NCBI GenBank assembly: GCA_963812255.1
Contig: CAWEUM010000001.1
Location: forward strand, 124,001-188,000
Source: DATJGR01 sp963812255
GTDB taxonomy: Bacteria; Pseudomonadota; Gammaproteobacteria; Pseudomonadales; Azotimanducaceae
Direction: 5' to 3'
Length of the DNA stretch: 64,000 nt
Shown: piece by piece, positions 46,771-56,015 of the stretch
How the letters are laid out: each line of letters begins with the position of its first letter
Numbering within the stretch: position 1 is the stretch's first letter
Program-made: the position numbers and the translations under genes
Notes under the pieces: generated by a model
Databases searched by the model: none
What the model saw: the letters and a program-made list of their open reading frames with translations, nothing else
What the model was told of the DNA's origin: nothing

Positions 46771-48036
46771 ATGTCGAACCGGTACGCGCACCTTAGCTGG
46801 TTCGTCTGGTTGATGCTCATCGTCGGCGGCTGCGTCAGCGAAACGGTACGCAGCGTCGACATGACGCCGCCGAAACAGGCCGCGTCATCGGTTCCCGAGG
46901 CATTGTTGCTCGACGTCGGCGTCTCCGTGTTCGATGCAAACATCCCGGACGACTACGACGAGCAGATCAAAGAGAACATCTCGCCGGACGTCCGCCGCGC
47001 CGAGGGCAATTTCATCGCCTATACCCTCAAGACCATGCTGCAGAGCACCGGCAACTGGGGGGCTGTCCGCGTCGTACCGAAAACGACCAACGCTGTCGAC
47101 GTGATGGTTCACGGGACGATCCTCGCCTCCGATGGCGCGCGACTGCAACTCGAAGTGACCGTCATCGATTCGAGTGGCACCACATGGTTCAAACGTAAGT
47201 ACGAGTCCCTCGCGAGCAAGTATGCGTACGACCCGAGCGTGCCGCAGGGCATCGATCCGTTCCAGTCGATCTACAAACAGATTGCCGACGACATGCAGAT
47301 CTATCGACTCACGCTCACAGCGGCCGATGTCGCCAGGATCCGGACGGTTGCGGAGATGGTATTTGCGCGCGATTTCGCGCCGGATGCGTTTTCACGCTAT
47401 GTCGAATCGAACAAGAAAGGCCAGATTACGCTCAAGCGCCTGCCCGCGCCTAACGACCCGATGCTGGGGCGAATTCGCAAAGTGAGAGAGCGCGAATACG
47501 CTTTCGTCGACACGCTGGACGAATATTTTGCGGAATACCAACGTTCCATGTACAAGCCGTACCAGGGATGGCGCCAGGCATCCTACGAAGAGGCGATCTC
47601 GTTTCGCCAACTTGAAGCGCAATCGCGAGCGCGCATGATCGCCGGCATCGCCGCGGTTGGCGCCGGAGTCGCCGGAGAATTCAGCGGTGACACGACCGCG
47701 CAGACCGCGGGGCTGATCGGAATCATTGCCGGCGCTACGACCATCAAGAGCGCACTGAACAAGCGCGCCGAGGCCAAGATTCATTCCGAGGTGCTGCAGG
47801 AGCTCGGCACGTCCGCCGAAGCCGAGATCACACCGCATACGATCGAACTGGAAAACCAGACGGTCCGTCTGACCGGCACGGTCGACGCGCAGTACACGGA
47901 ACTGCGGCGAATTCTGCGGCAGATCTACTACAAAGAACTCGGTCTGGCGCTGCCCGACGCGCCGTCCAAACCCACGCGAGATGCCAGTCCGGACAAGAGC
48001 CCTTCGGCCAGCGTCGAACCCGTCACCGGCGCCTAG
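46771..48036 (+). CDS. Hypothetical lipoprotein with glycine-rich hydrophobic segment
   Basis: 421 residues. Lipobox VGGC at 19-22 after a hydrophobic signal (LSWFVWLMLI). The body (about 40-280) looks like a mixed alpha/beta domain with LLLDVGVSVFDANIP and VTVIDSSGTTWFKRKYES. Residues 290-330 form a Gly/Ala-rich hydrophobic stretch (MIAGIAAVGAGVAG, GLIGIIAGATTI) resembling a glycine zipper that could insert in a membrane. The C-terminal tail is charged and Pro/Ser-rich. 16 nt downstream of the low-complexity lipoprotein gene. No family recognised. Confidence 0.7.
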   Translation: MSNRYAHLSWFVWLMLIVGGCVSETVRSVDMTPPKQAASSVPEALLLDVGVSVFDANIPDDYDEQIKENISPDVRRAEGNFIAYTLKTMLQSTGNWGAVRVVPKTTNAVDVMVHGTILASDGARLQLEVTVIDSSGTTWFKRKYESLASKYAYDPSVPQGIDPFQSIYKQIADDMQIYRLTLTAADVARIRTVAEMVFARDFAPDAFSRYVESNKKGQITLKRLPAPNDPMLGRIRKVREREYAFVDTLDEYFAEYQRSMYKPYQGWRQASYEEAISFRQLEAQSRARMIAGIAAVGAGVAGEFSGDTTAQTAGLIGIIAGATTIKSALNKRAEAKIHSEVLQELGTSAEAEITPHTIELENQTVRLTGTVDAQYTELRRILRQIYYKELGLALPDAPSKPTRDASPDKSPSASVEPVTGA

Positions 48037-48040
48037 TGTC

Positions 48041-49567
48041 ATGACACCCGGCGACGACGAATTCGTCACGATTAGACCGCGGCAGGTTGAGCTGACGCAT
48101 TCGCAAGGCGCCCAGCTCGCGCGCCGTTCGATATCGATCGCGATGATCCTCACGGCTGCTTCACTAACTGTGCTGGTCGCGATCGCAGTGTGGGTATTCC
48201 TGTATCTTCCGGAGCATGAGCAAGCCGAGCCGGCATCGTCGCCACCCGCTGAACCTTCTTCGCAATCCGGCCCGGCGCCAGCAGTCGTGGCGAAGACCGC
48301 GCCCCCTGTCATGGGCAAACCGCCCTACGAAGCCCTCCAGATCGATCGAGAACGGAAACGCGCCCAGGAGATGCTGGCCCGGTTCGTCAAGCTGCAGATC
48401 AAGCTCGGTGACGAGATGCACGTGCGGAATTGGGCGGGCGACGCCTTCGACGCGGCGCAGCAACTCGCGAACGACGGCGATGCGCTGTTCACTCAGCAAC
48501 AATTCGATGCGGCGATGAATCACTACGAGCAAGGTGTCAGCTCGCTCGATCAGTTGCGCGAGGCAGGCGAAGCGCGCTTCAACGACGCGCTCGCACAAGC
48601 CATTGCCGCACTCGACAAACGCGACGAGCATGGGGCAGACGCTGCATTGGACCGCGCCGCAACCGTGTATCCGGACGATCCGAGAATCAAGACCAGTCGC
48701 GAACGGGCGAAGCGCCTGCCGCAGATCATCGAGTTGTTCGATGAAGCCGATCAGGCGGTCGAACGCAACGATTGGCGCCGTGCGCTTGCCCAATACAGAT
48801 CGATCGAAAAGCTCGATTCGAAAACGCTGGGGCTGCAGGGGGCGCTCGAGAAGGCTCGAATGCGGGTCGCCGATCTCGATCATCGAGGCGTCCTATCGGC
48901 AGGATACGCAGCGCTCGACTCGGGCGACTACGACGCCGCGAGACACGCGTTCGACGCCGCATTGCGCCAACGGCCCGACGATGTCGCCGCGCGCGATGGA
49001 ATCAATCAGGTCGAACAGCGCTCCACGCTGAGCAATATCGACAAGTATCGCCAGACCGCATTGCGCGCGGAGGCGGACGAGCATTGGACCGATGCGGTAT
49101 CCGCATACGGTAAAGTGCTGACCGTCGATCCGAACATCAAGTTCGCGATGGACGGACGGGCACGCGCCGGGGCACGCGCTACGCTCGACGCGAAACTCGA
49201 GGCCACCATCGCCGATCCGGGAGCGTTGTCCGCAGATGGAACGTACACCGCGGCGACGCAGTTGTATCAGGACGCAGCGAAGGTGGAGAATCCCGGCCCG
49301 CGGCTGACGGCTCAGTTGGGTCGTCTGCAAGAACTCCTCATCATTGCGGGCAGTCCCGTAGCGGTCACATTGACATCCGACTCCGAAACGGAAGTGACTA
49401 TTTCGCAGCTCGGGGCGTTGGGCAAATTCAGCCGCAAGGAACTCGAGCTGCGCCCCGGTCGCTACGTGCTGCTGGGCAGCCGAGACGGTCGCCGCGACGT
49501 GCGCCGCAGCGTCGTGGTCACACCGAACATGGCGCCCATCGAAATCATCTGTCGCGAAACGATCTAG
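48041..49567 (+). CDS. Membrane-anchored helical-repeat (TPR-like) protein
   Basis: 508 residues. Cytoplasmic N-terminus of about 30 residues, one membrane helix (31-55, ending FLYLPEHE), then a periplasmic part: a coiled-coil-like region (100-160), TPR-like helical repeats (about 170-420; LFDEADQAVERNDWRRALAQYRSIEKL, YAALDSGDYDAARHAFDAAL), and a C-terminal beta domain with ELRPGRYVLLGSRDG resembling a PEGA fold. Same topology as the protein encoded next. ATG at 48041 follows the previous stop by 4 nt. Scaffold role inferred. Confidence 0.72.
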   Translation: MTPGDDEFVTIRPRQVELTHSQGAQLARRSISIAMILTAASLTVLVAIAVWVFLYLPEHEQAEPASSPPAEPSSQSGPAPAVVAKTAPPVMGKPPYEALQIDRERKRAQEMLARFVKLQIKLGDEMHVRNWAGDAFDAAQQLANDGDALFTQQQFDAAMNHYEQGVSSLDQLREAGEARFNDALAQAIAALDKRDEHGADAALDRAATVYPDDPRIKTSRERAKRLPQIIELFDEADQAVERNDWRRALAQYRSIEKLDSKTLGLQGALEKARMRVADLDHRGVLSAGYAALDSGDYDAARHAFDAALRQRPDDVAARDGINQVEQRSTLSNIDKYRQTALRAEADEHWTDAVSAYGKVLTVDPNIKFAMDGRARAGARATLDAKLEATIADPGALSADGTYTAATQLYQDAAKVENPGPRLTAQLGRLQELLIIAGSPVAVTLTSDSETEVTISQLGALGKFSRKELELRPGRYVLLGSRDGRRDVRRSVVVTPNMAPIEIICRETI

Positions 49568-51612
49568 TGTCTTCCGACGAACCGCTGATACGCCCGGCCG
49601 CGTTCACGCCGACTCATGACGATCTGCGCCGCGGATCGTGGCTGCATGCCCACCGCGTTCAACTGGTCGCGACGGTCGTACTGCTCGGCGTCGCTTGGTT
49701 CGTCTGGTTCATCTTTACCGCCAAGTCCGTTCAGCTCGTATTCGATCCGTCCGATGCGAGCGGCTCGGTCGAAGGCGGCTTCGACCTCGCGTTCGGTGAC
49801 ATCTTCGTGCTGCGGGAGGGGCGCTACGAGATACATGCTCGGGCCACAGGCTACGAGCCGCTCGTAGCGCCCCTTGTGGTCGGTGAGGCGCGCAATCAAA
49901 CCTTTCATTTCGCGCTAACGCCCCTGCCCGGCCGCATCGACTTCGATACCTCGCCGGTTACCGCAGACGTGCTGGTGGACGGAAAGGCGATCGGCACCAC
50001 ACCGTTGAAATCCGTAGACGTCGCAGCCGGCAAACACGAAATTGGCTTTCGCAATGCGCGATACCAGCCAAAAAACATGACGGTTGCGGTCAAGGGGAAA
50101 CGCGCGGAACAGACGTTTTCGGCCACGCTGTTGCCCAACTGGGCAACGATCACAACAACTTCGGAACCGCCGGGGGCCACAGTCTTCGTTGACGATGAAG
50201 AGGCCGGTACGACGCCCGGCGCGATCGAGATCGTCGCCGGCGTGCACGAAATTCGGCTGAAGCGCGCGGGCTACAAAGCCTGGCGCACGCGTCTCGACGT
50301 CGTCGCGACCGAGGACCAGACACTGCCCGATGTTGCATTGGAGGCCGCAGACGGGCTGATCACGATCGCGTCCAAACCCGCCGGCGCCGGGGTCACGATC
50401 AATGGCACGTATCGCGGCGAGACGCCGTTGGAACTCGCGCTGATGCCGGGCACGCCATATCGGATGCAGGTCACGCGCGCGGGATTCGAAACCGCGCGGC
50501 GGCAGTTCCAGTTGCGTTCAGGCGAAGAACAGTCGGTGCACGTCGATCTCGCGCCGTTGATGGGTCGCGTATCGATTCAGGCCGAACCGAAGACGGCCGA
50601 AATCATCATCGATGGCGTGTCGCACGGCAGCGGCAGCCAGACACTGATGCTGCCGGCGCGGCCACAGCGCCTCGAGGTGCGCTTGGCGAACTACGCGCCC
50701 TACTCCGCGTCCGTAACGCCGCAGCCTGGTCTGGTCCAACAGATCAACGTGAAATTGCTGACCGTGGATGAGGCTCGCCGGGCCGCGATGAAGCCGCGCA
50801 TCAAGGCGCCCAACGGCCAGGAACTGGTGCTGCTTTCACCCGGTAAATTCACCATGGGCAGTTCGCGTCGTGAACCTGGCCGGCGCTCGAACGAAACGAT
50901 GCGCGAGGTCACATTGACGCGGGCGTTCTATCTGTCGACAACCGAGGTGACGAACGCGCAATTCAAACGATACGACGCCAAACATAACTCAGGTGTCTAC
51001 GAGGATCAGAAGCTCGACAACGACGACCAGCCCGTTGCGAAAGTCTCGTGGCTCGACGCTGCACTGTACTGTAACGATCTGTCCAAACGCGCCGGCTTGC
51101 CCGTTTTCTACAAAACGACGGACGGCAAGATCGTCGGATTCAATCGAAATTCAACCGGCTATCGGCTGCCCACCGAAGCCGAGTGGGAGTGGACGGCGCG
51201 GACCGCCCCCGGTAGTGCAGCCGAGAAGCGCTTCCCCTGGGGTGACAACTTCCCGCCCACCGATCGATCCGGCAACTACGCAGACCGCGCCGCGAGCAAT
51301 CTGGTGGGTCGCGTGATATTCGGGTACAACGACAACCAGATCGTCAGTGCACCGGTTGCAACCTTTCCGGCCGACGCGCGGGGACTTTTCGATATCGGCG
51401 GCAACGTGGCCGAATGGGTCAACGACTTCTATGAGATCCCGAACAATCAGCCGCAGCGCGATCCTACGGGCCCGGGCGCCGGCGAATACCATGTCATTCG
51501 CGGCTCGAGCTGGATGCACGGCACGATTACGGAACTTCGGCTGACTTTTCGAGACTATGGAACCGATGGTCGCGCAGATCTGGGATTTCGAATCGCGCGC
51601 TTCGCGGAGTAA
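49567..51612 (+). CDS. Membrane-anchored PEGA-repeat protein with FGE-like domain
   Basis: 681 residues. One membrane helix (31-50), then five PEGA-like beta repeats (about 55-400; for example VLVDGKAIGTTPLKSVDVAAG, VFVDDEEAGTTPGAIEIVAG), then a formylglycine-generating-enzyme (SUMF1)-type domain (about 410-681) with FTMGSSRREP, STTEVTNAQFKRYD, YRLPTEAEWEWTAR, FPWGD, GNVAEWVNDFYE and RGSSWMHG. The cysteine pair expected shortly after the RGGSW-like motif is absent, so oxidase activity is unlikely and a binding role is more probable. GTG start shares its first base with the previous stop. PEGA repeats usually mark surface or envelope-binding proteins. Confidence 0.82.
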   Translation: MSSDEPLIRPAAFTPTHDDLRRGSWLHAHRVQLVATVVLLGVAWFVWFIFTAKSVQLVFDPSDASGSVEGGFDLAFGDIFVLREGRYEIHARATGYEPLVAPLVVGEARNQTFHFALTPLPGRIDFDTSPVTADVLVDGKAIGTTPLKSVDVAAGKHEIGFRNARYQPKNMTVAVKGKRAEQTFSATLLPNWATITTTSEPPGATVFVDDEEAGTTPGAIEIVAGVHEIRLKRAGYKAWRTRLDVVATEDQTLPDVALEAADGLITIASKPAGAGVTINGTYRGETPLELALMPGTPYRMQVTRAGFETARRQFQLRSGEEQSVHVDLAPLMGRVSIQAEPKTAEIIIDGVSHGSGSQTLMLPARPQRLEVRLANYAPYSASVTPQPGLVQQINVKLLTVDEARRAAMKPRIKAPNGQELVLLSPGKFTMGSSRREPGRRSNETMREVTLTRAFYLSTTEVTNAQFKRYDAKHNSGVYEDQKLDNDDQPVAKVSWLDAALYCNDLSKRAGLPVFYKTTDGKIVGFNRNSTGYRLPTEAEWEWTARTAPGSAAEKRFPWGDNFPPTDRSGNYADRAASNLVGRVIFGYNDNQIVSAPVATFPADARGLFDIGGNVAEWVNDFYEIPNNQPQRDPTGPGAGEYHVIRGSSWMHGTITELRLTFRDYGTDGRADLGFRIARFAE

Positions 51613-51615
51613 AGC

Positions 51616-51912
51616 ATGACGATACGCTGCATCGCGGTGCTGGTGCTGGTGTTCGTGTCCAGTGCCGGCACGGCAGCGGATGCTACGCACAACGTGCCGC
51701 CAGACCCAGCTGTCGTCACTCCGCCGTCGACAGCATCCACCGTGGACGACACGCGTAGCACCAGCGCAGACACCACGCAAGATGACGCCGATACCGTCGC
51801 AAAGCCAAAAGCGGATTCCAAAGTCGACGGCAGCGCAAACCCGGACGGCGATTTCAAGCCATCCGAGAACATTTCGGAAGACATGTCCGTCGCCTACCCT
51901 GTCGACATCTGA
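51616..51912 (+). CDS. Small secreted protein with conserved-looking tail
   Basis: 98 residues. Signal peptide CIAVLVLVFVSSAGTAADA with a likely cleavage near residue 20-21. The mature part is short, hydrophilic, rich in Asp, Thr, Ser and Pro, with no predicted fold, ending SENISEDMSVAYPVDI. Starts 4 nt after the previous stop. Perhaps a peptide ligand or linker of the complex; unknown family. Confidence 0.65.
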   Translation: MTIRCIAVLVLVFVSSAGTAADATHNVPPDPAVVTPPSTASTVDDTRSTSADTTQDDADTVAKPKADSKVDGSANPDGDFKPSENISEDMSVAYPVDI

Positions 51913-51926
51913 TACGCGGAAACCCG

Positions 51927-53261
51927 ATGACGACCTACGTCTTCGACTTGAACGACAGCGAGCTACGCATCGCACGACTGAGCGCGGACGGTGCCGAGAT
52001 CGCGGCGGAGTCGAGCGGCTTTGCGTTGATCGACAACCGCACGATCGGTTTTGGCGAGCCGGCGATGCGGCAGTTCCGGCTACATCCGAGACAGATCAAC
52101 AACCAGTACTGGAACAGGCTCAGCACCGATCCTCTGGCGGTGCGTGGTCCCAACACCGCAAATCATGCGGACCTGGTGTACCGGCATTTCGTCGAACTCG
52201 CCGCCGAGGCCACGTTGGGAGCCAATGACGAACTCATCATCGCCACCCCTGGGACGACGTCGAACGAACAACTCGGCCTATTGCTCGGCATCACTGCTCA
52301 AGCCGGTATCAGCGTCTCGGGTCTCGCTGACAGCGCACTCGTCGCCAGCATCGCGCATCCGTGCCCGCGGCGTGTACTGCATCTCGACGTATCGTTGCAT
52401 CGCGCGGTGGTAACGGAATTCACCAAGGCGGAGGGACTCGCCCGACAGCGCGTCGAAGAGATCGCGGAGCTCGGCTTTACGAATCTGTTGGATGCGTGGG
52501 CGAACGTCGTTGCCGACCGATTCGTTCGCGACGCGCGGTTCGACCCGCTCAGCATTGCCGCAACCGACCAGCAGCTCTACAACCAGCTGCACGAGTTGCT
52601 GCGACGTGCCGATCTACCTCGGGAATTCAGCATCGACGTCGATCACAACGGCTCACTGCGTCGGGCGGAACTCGGTATCGAAGCCTTGATAGACAAGGCG
52701 ATGCCGCGCTACCGGACGCTGGATCGGCATGCCGAAGCCGCAACGGTGTTCGTTTCTCATCGCGCGGCGCGATTACCCGGGCTGGTGGAACATCTCACCC
52801 GGGTCGCATCCCGCGTGGTGAGCCTGGATCGCACGGACCTGTTCCGCGGCGTAGCACAGCAACAAGCGCTGATCCGATCCGATCCGCAGGCGCTGCGCCT
52901 GGTCACCCGATTACCGGCGCAGCCCGTTGGCTTCGAACGCGAGGCAGCGCCACCGCCGCCCACCGCGTTGCGTCTGCCGCCCGAGCGCCCCACACACATT
53001 CTGTTGGGCAGCGACGCGGTAGCCATTGGCCAGACACTGTCGCTCGGCGCCGACGCATTTCCCGAGTTGCCGGCGGCCTTTCCGCACGACACCATTCAGA
53101 TCATCGTCGGCAACAGCGCGGTCCAGCTGAAGCTGCGCGACGGCGTGCACGCAATGCTCGACGGCAACGCCGCGCGAAGCGGCGCGACGCTCAGTAAAGG
53201 CGCGGTGCTGGAGATTGCGGACATTCGTTTTCAACTCATCCGTACCCGGTCCGGTCCGTGA
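51927..53261 (+). CDS. Hsp70/actin-like ATPase-fold protein
   Basis: 444 residues, no signal peptide, so cytoplasmic. TYVFDLNDSELRIARLS at the start resembles the phosphate-1 beta hairpin of actin/Hsp70 proteins, with ELIIATPGTTSNEQL and a GLADSALVAS segment as in Hsp70-like YegD relatives, and RVLHLDVSLHRAVVTEF as a phosphate-2 strand. The actin-family glycines are only partly kept, so ATP hydrolysis is uncertain. The last 85 residues (THILLGSDAVAIGQTLSLG...LEIADIRFQLIRT) look like an extra beta domain with weak FHA flavour. Overlaps the next gene by 4 nt. Confidence 0.65.
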   Translation: MTTYVFDLNDSELRIARLSADGAEIAAESSGFALIDNRTIGFGEPAMRQFRLHPRQINNQYWNRLSTDPLAVRGPNTANHADLVYRHFVELAAEATLGANDELIIATPGTTSNEQLGLLLGITAQAGISVSGLADSALVASIAHPCPRRVLHLDVSLHRAVVTEFTKAEGLARQRVEEIAELGFTNLLDAWANVVADRFVRDARFDPLSIAATDQQLYNQLHELLRRADLPREFSIDVDHNGSLRRAELGIEALIDKAMPRYRTLDRHAEAATVFVSHRAARLPGLVEHLTRVASRVVSLDRTDLFRGVAQQQALIRSDPQALRLVTRLPAQPVGFEREAAPPPPTALRLPPERPTHILLGSDAVAIGQTLSLGADAFPELPAAFPHDTIQIIVGNSAVQLKLRDGVHAMLDGNAARSGATLSKGAVLEIADIRFQLIRTRSGP

Positions 53262-54346
53262 GGCCACGGCGCCAGATCAATGTGTTTTCGATGTCGTTCC
53301 TCGACGTGATGTCGTGCGGATTCGGCGCGATCGTGCTGCTGTACATCATGATGATCCAGGTGCAGGAACCCGGCGTGGTGAAGGCCAAACGGGAACAACT
53401 GTCGGAGATTCGCAAACTCGATTTCGAAGTCGACCAAGGCCGGGCCAATCTCGCGCAGCTGCGCCAATCGCTCGACGCGACGCAACGGCGTCTGGACGAG
53501 TCGACGAGACGTCGTCTGACAATTCTTTCGCAGATGGCGGACAGACGCGAGGCAATGGCGGCGCAAGAGGGTCAAACGCTTGCACAGAGGGAAGATCTCG
53601 CAAAGCTTCGCGCCGATGTGAAAAGCCGCGAAGAAGACGTCAAACGCCTCGAAGCGAAGACCAAGGAGAGCGAGGGTACCAAGGCGCGCAGCTTCATGGG
53701 CGAAGGCGATCGCCAGTACCTCACGGGCTTGAAGATCGGCGGCCAGCGCATTCTGCTTGCCATCGATACATCGGCGAGCATGCTTGACGACACGATCGTG
53801 AATGTCATTCGGCGTCGGAACATGGGCGATGACCGCAAGCGTGAAGCGCCGAAGTGGCGTCGCGCAGTGCGTACCGTGGAATGGCTCACGGCGCAGTTTC
53901 CGCTGGACAGTCAGTTTCAGATCTACGCATTCAACGAAGACACCAAATCGGTCGTAGATGGCACCACCGGCAAGTGGATCGACGTGTCGAATTCGAAGGA
54001 TCTCGAGCGCGCAATCGAATCGATCAAGACAACCGTCCCAGCGGGCGGAACCAGCCTGGTGAATCTGGCGAACGCCGCGTCGGCACTGTCACCGGCACCG
54101 GACAATGTCTATCTGATCACGGACGGCCTGCCCACGCTCGGCAAGAGCCCAACGCGTGCCACAACGATCAGCGGCCGACAGCGTGTCGATCTATTCCACG
54201 ATGCATCGAAGCATTTTCCGCCGAAGACACCGATCAACGTCATCATGTTCCCACTCGAAGGCGATCCGATTGCCTCCGCCGCGTATTGGGACCTCGCGCA
54301 ATCGACGACAGGTGCTTATCTGGTGCCGTCGAAGGACTGGCCATGA
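53258..54346 (+). CDS. vWA-domain protein with ExbD-like membrane anchor (first copy)
   Basis: 362 residues. MRPRRQINVF, then a membrane helix (about 13-33) starting MSFLDVMSCGFGA with Asp16, a long coiled coil (about 40-140, rich in Arg/Glu/Lys/Gln heptads), and a von Willebrand A domain (about 160-350) with MIDAS residues DTSAS at 170-174 and LITDGLPTLG. The anchor resembles the single helix of ExbD/TolR (PLVDVV). Expected topology is a short cytoplasmic N-terminus with a periplasmic coiled coil and vWA domain. GTG start overlaps the actin-like gene, and the ATG of the next paralogue overlaps its stop. Confidence 0.8.
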   Translation: MRPRRQINVFSMSFLDVMSCGFGAIVLLYIMMIQVQEPGVVKAKREQLSEIRKLDFEVDQGRANLAQLRQSLDATQRRLDESTRRRLTILSQMADRREAMAAQEGQTLAQREDLAKLRADVKSREEDVKRLEAKTKESEGTKARSFMGEGDRQYLTGLKIGGQRILLAIDTSASMLDDTIVNVIRRRNMGDDRKREAPKWRRAVRTVEWLTAQFPLDSQFQIYAFNEDTKSVVDGTTGKWIDVSNSKDLERAIESIKTTVPAGGTSLVNLANAASALSPAPDNVYLITDGLPTLGKSPTRATTISGRQRVDLFHDASKHFPPKTPINVIMFPLEGDPIASAAYWDLAQSTTGAYLVPSKDWP

Positions 54347-55335
54347 GGCCGCGTCGGCCGGTCGAAGAGATGTCGATGTCGTTCCTCGACGTCATCTGTT
54401 GCGGCTTCGGTGCAGTGATTCTGTTGTTGCTGACGACCAAGTTCATTCCGCCGACAGTGCTAGAGGCATCGCAAACGCACCTCGACGGCACGATCACGGC
54501 GCGCGAGTCCGCGCTGTTCGAGATTCGCGGCGAAACGACCAAGCTGACACGCGATTTGTCGGATCGGCAGCGCGAGCTGAACACTGATCTCGAATCGCTG
54601 GCGCAACTCGAAAAGGAACTCAGCACCGTCGTCGGCCGCTATCAGACCTCGAAGAGCGAATCGGAAGAGGCGGTCACGACCGAGAAGAAGCTTGCCCAGG
54701 CAAAGCAGTCGCTGACCGACGAGATGGAGCGTCTGCTCGGCGCCGGTTTTCAACGCAGCGACAACACCGTCGCCGGCATTGCGGTGGATAGTGAGTACGT
54801 CGTATTCGTCATCGATACATCCGGAAGCATGTACAACTACGCGTGGAAGATGGTCATGCGTAAGCTGAGCGAGACACTTGCGATTTACCCGGCATTGAAA
54901 GGCATCCAGGTGATGAGCGACCAGGGCGAATACATGTTTCCGCAATACAACGGACGCTGGATTCCGGATTCACCAGCACGCCGGCGCGCTATCCTGGAAC
55001 GATTGCGTACCTTCAACCCGTTCAGCCTATCGAGTCCGGTGGTCGGCATCGAGAAGGCCATCCGCGTCTTTCAAGGCCCCGATCGCCGCATCAGCGTCTA
55101 CGTGTTCGGCGACGATTTCACCGGCAATTCCATCGAGGAGGTCGTCGACACAGTCGATCGCATCAACGCGCCGGACGCCAACGGCAAACGTCCGGTGCGC
55201 ATCAACGCCGTCGGCATGCCCACGCTGTTCCATGCATCGTCGCCGCCGGCGTCGCTGTACCGGTTCGCGGCGCTGATGCGCGAGCTGACGTATCGCAACG
55301 GCGGCACCTTTGTCGGCCTGTCGGAGTTCCAATGA
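54343..55335 (+). CDS. vWA-domain protein with ExbD-like membrane anchor (second copy)
   Basis: 330 residues, paralogue of the gene just upstream. Residues 11-24 repeat the anchor motif as MSFLDVICCGFGA with Asp16, then LLLLTTKFIPP, a coiled coil (about 45-132), and a vWA domain (about 145-325) with DTSGS at 158-162 and VYVFGDDFTGN. Outside the N-terminus and the MIDAS the two copies are quite divergent, so they probably form a heteromer rather than being redundant. ATG at 54343 in a 4-nt overlap; an in-frame extension back to 53854 lies inside the first copy. Confidence 0.8.
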   Translation: MRPRRPVEEMSMSFLDVICCGFGAVILLLLTTKFIPPTVLEASQTHLDGTITARESALFEIRGETTKLTRDLSDRQRELNTDLESLAQLEKELSTVVGRYQTSKSESEEAVTTEKKLAQAKQSLTDEMERLLGAGFQRSDNTVAGIAVDSEYVVFVIDTSGSMYNYAWKMVMRKLSETLAIYPALKGIQVMSDQGEYMFPQYNGRWIPDSPARRRAILERLRTFNPFSLSSPVVGIEKAIRVFQGPDRRISVYVFGDDFTGNSIEEVVDTVDRINAPDANGKRPVRINAVGMPTLFHASSPPASLYRFAALMRELTYRNGGTFVGLSEFQ

Positions 55336-56015
55336 CAGTTTCGGGTGTGTCGAAGCGTTTCGTTGTGTTGGCGAACACGCGGAGCGTGCATCGATGCATC
55401 ACCGGCGTGTTGATCATTCTCGCGCTGTGGGGCTGCTCAGGCGCCAAAGTACAGATTCAGGGCGACATTCCAACGCCGTTGGTGAACCGATTGCCAGTGC
55501 GGGTCGGCCTGTATTTCGAACCTGCACTGGTTCAGTACGTTTTCGAGGAGAAGATCCAGGACCACGGTGATTGGCGGGTCGAGGTGGGCGCGATTCAGTC
55601 GAAACTGTTTCAAAGGATCGGCTCCGCCATGTTCGTCAAAGCGGTGCGGGTGGATTCGGTCACACCGAGCGGAACCGATCTCGATGCGGTGCTCGCGCCG
55701 AGTATTGCGGATTTCCAGATTTCTATACCGGCACAGACGCGGAGCGATTTCTACGAAGTCTGGATCAAGTACCGAATGCGTTTGTACGACATGCAGGGCG
55801 GCTTGATTGCCGAGTGGCCCCTCACGGCGTACGGTAAAGCGAACCGCGAAGATTTTGGCTTCATGGACAACAGCGACAAGCTCGCAATCCGCCAGGCAAC
55901 CATGACGGCACTGCGCGATGCAGGCGCGTTTCTGTCGCTGCGCTTCACGTCAGTCCCCAAAATCCATGCGTGGCTCGATACGCGCAGTCCGCCATCCGGA
56001 GGAGGCACGAGTTGA
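55332..56015 (+). CDS. Hypothetical lipoprotein
   Basis: 227 residues. Hydrophobic signal ITGVLIILALWGCSG with lipobox LWGC at about 32-35, preceded by an unusually long polar N-terminus; shorter starts inside are possible. The mature part is a predicted alpha/beta domain with LPVRVGLYFEPALVQYVFEE, DLDAVLAPSIADFQISIP and YEVWIKYRMRLYDMQGGLIAEW, a pattern seen in uncharacterised outer-membrane-associated lipoproteins. 4-nt overlap with the second vWA gene, so probably part of the same complex. Confidence 0.72.
   Translation: MTVSGVSKRFVVLANTRSVHRCITGVLIILALWGCSGAKVQIQGDIPTPLVNRLPVRVGLYFEPALVQYVFEEKIQDHGDWRVEVGAIQSKLFQRIGSAMFVKAVRVDSVTPSGTDLDAVLAPSIADFQISIPAQTRSDFYEVWIKYRMRLYDMQGGLIAEWPLTAYGKANREDFGFMDNSDKLAIRQATMTALRDAGAFLSLRFTSVPKIHAWLDTRSPPSGGGTS

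Noticed and set aside
53854..54342. Upstream extension of the second vWA protein
   Set aside because: It reads the first vWA gene out of frame; the overlapping ATG at 54343 and the shared N-terminal motif fix the start.
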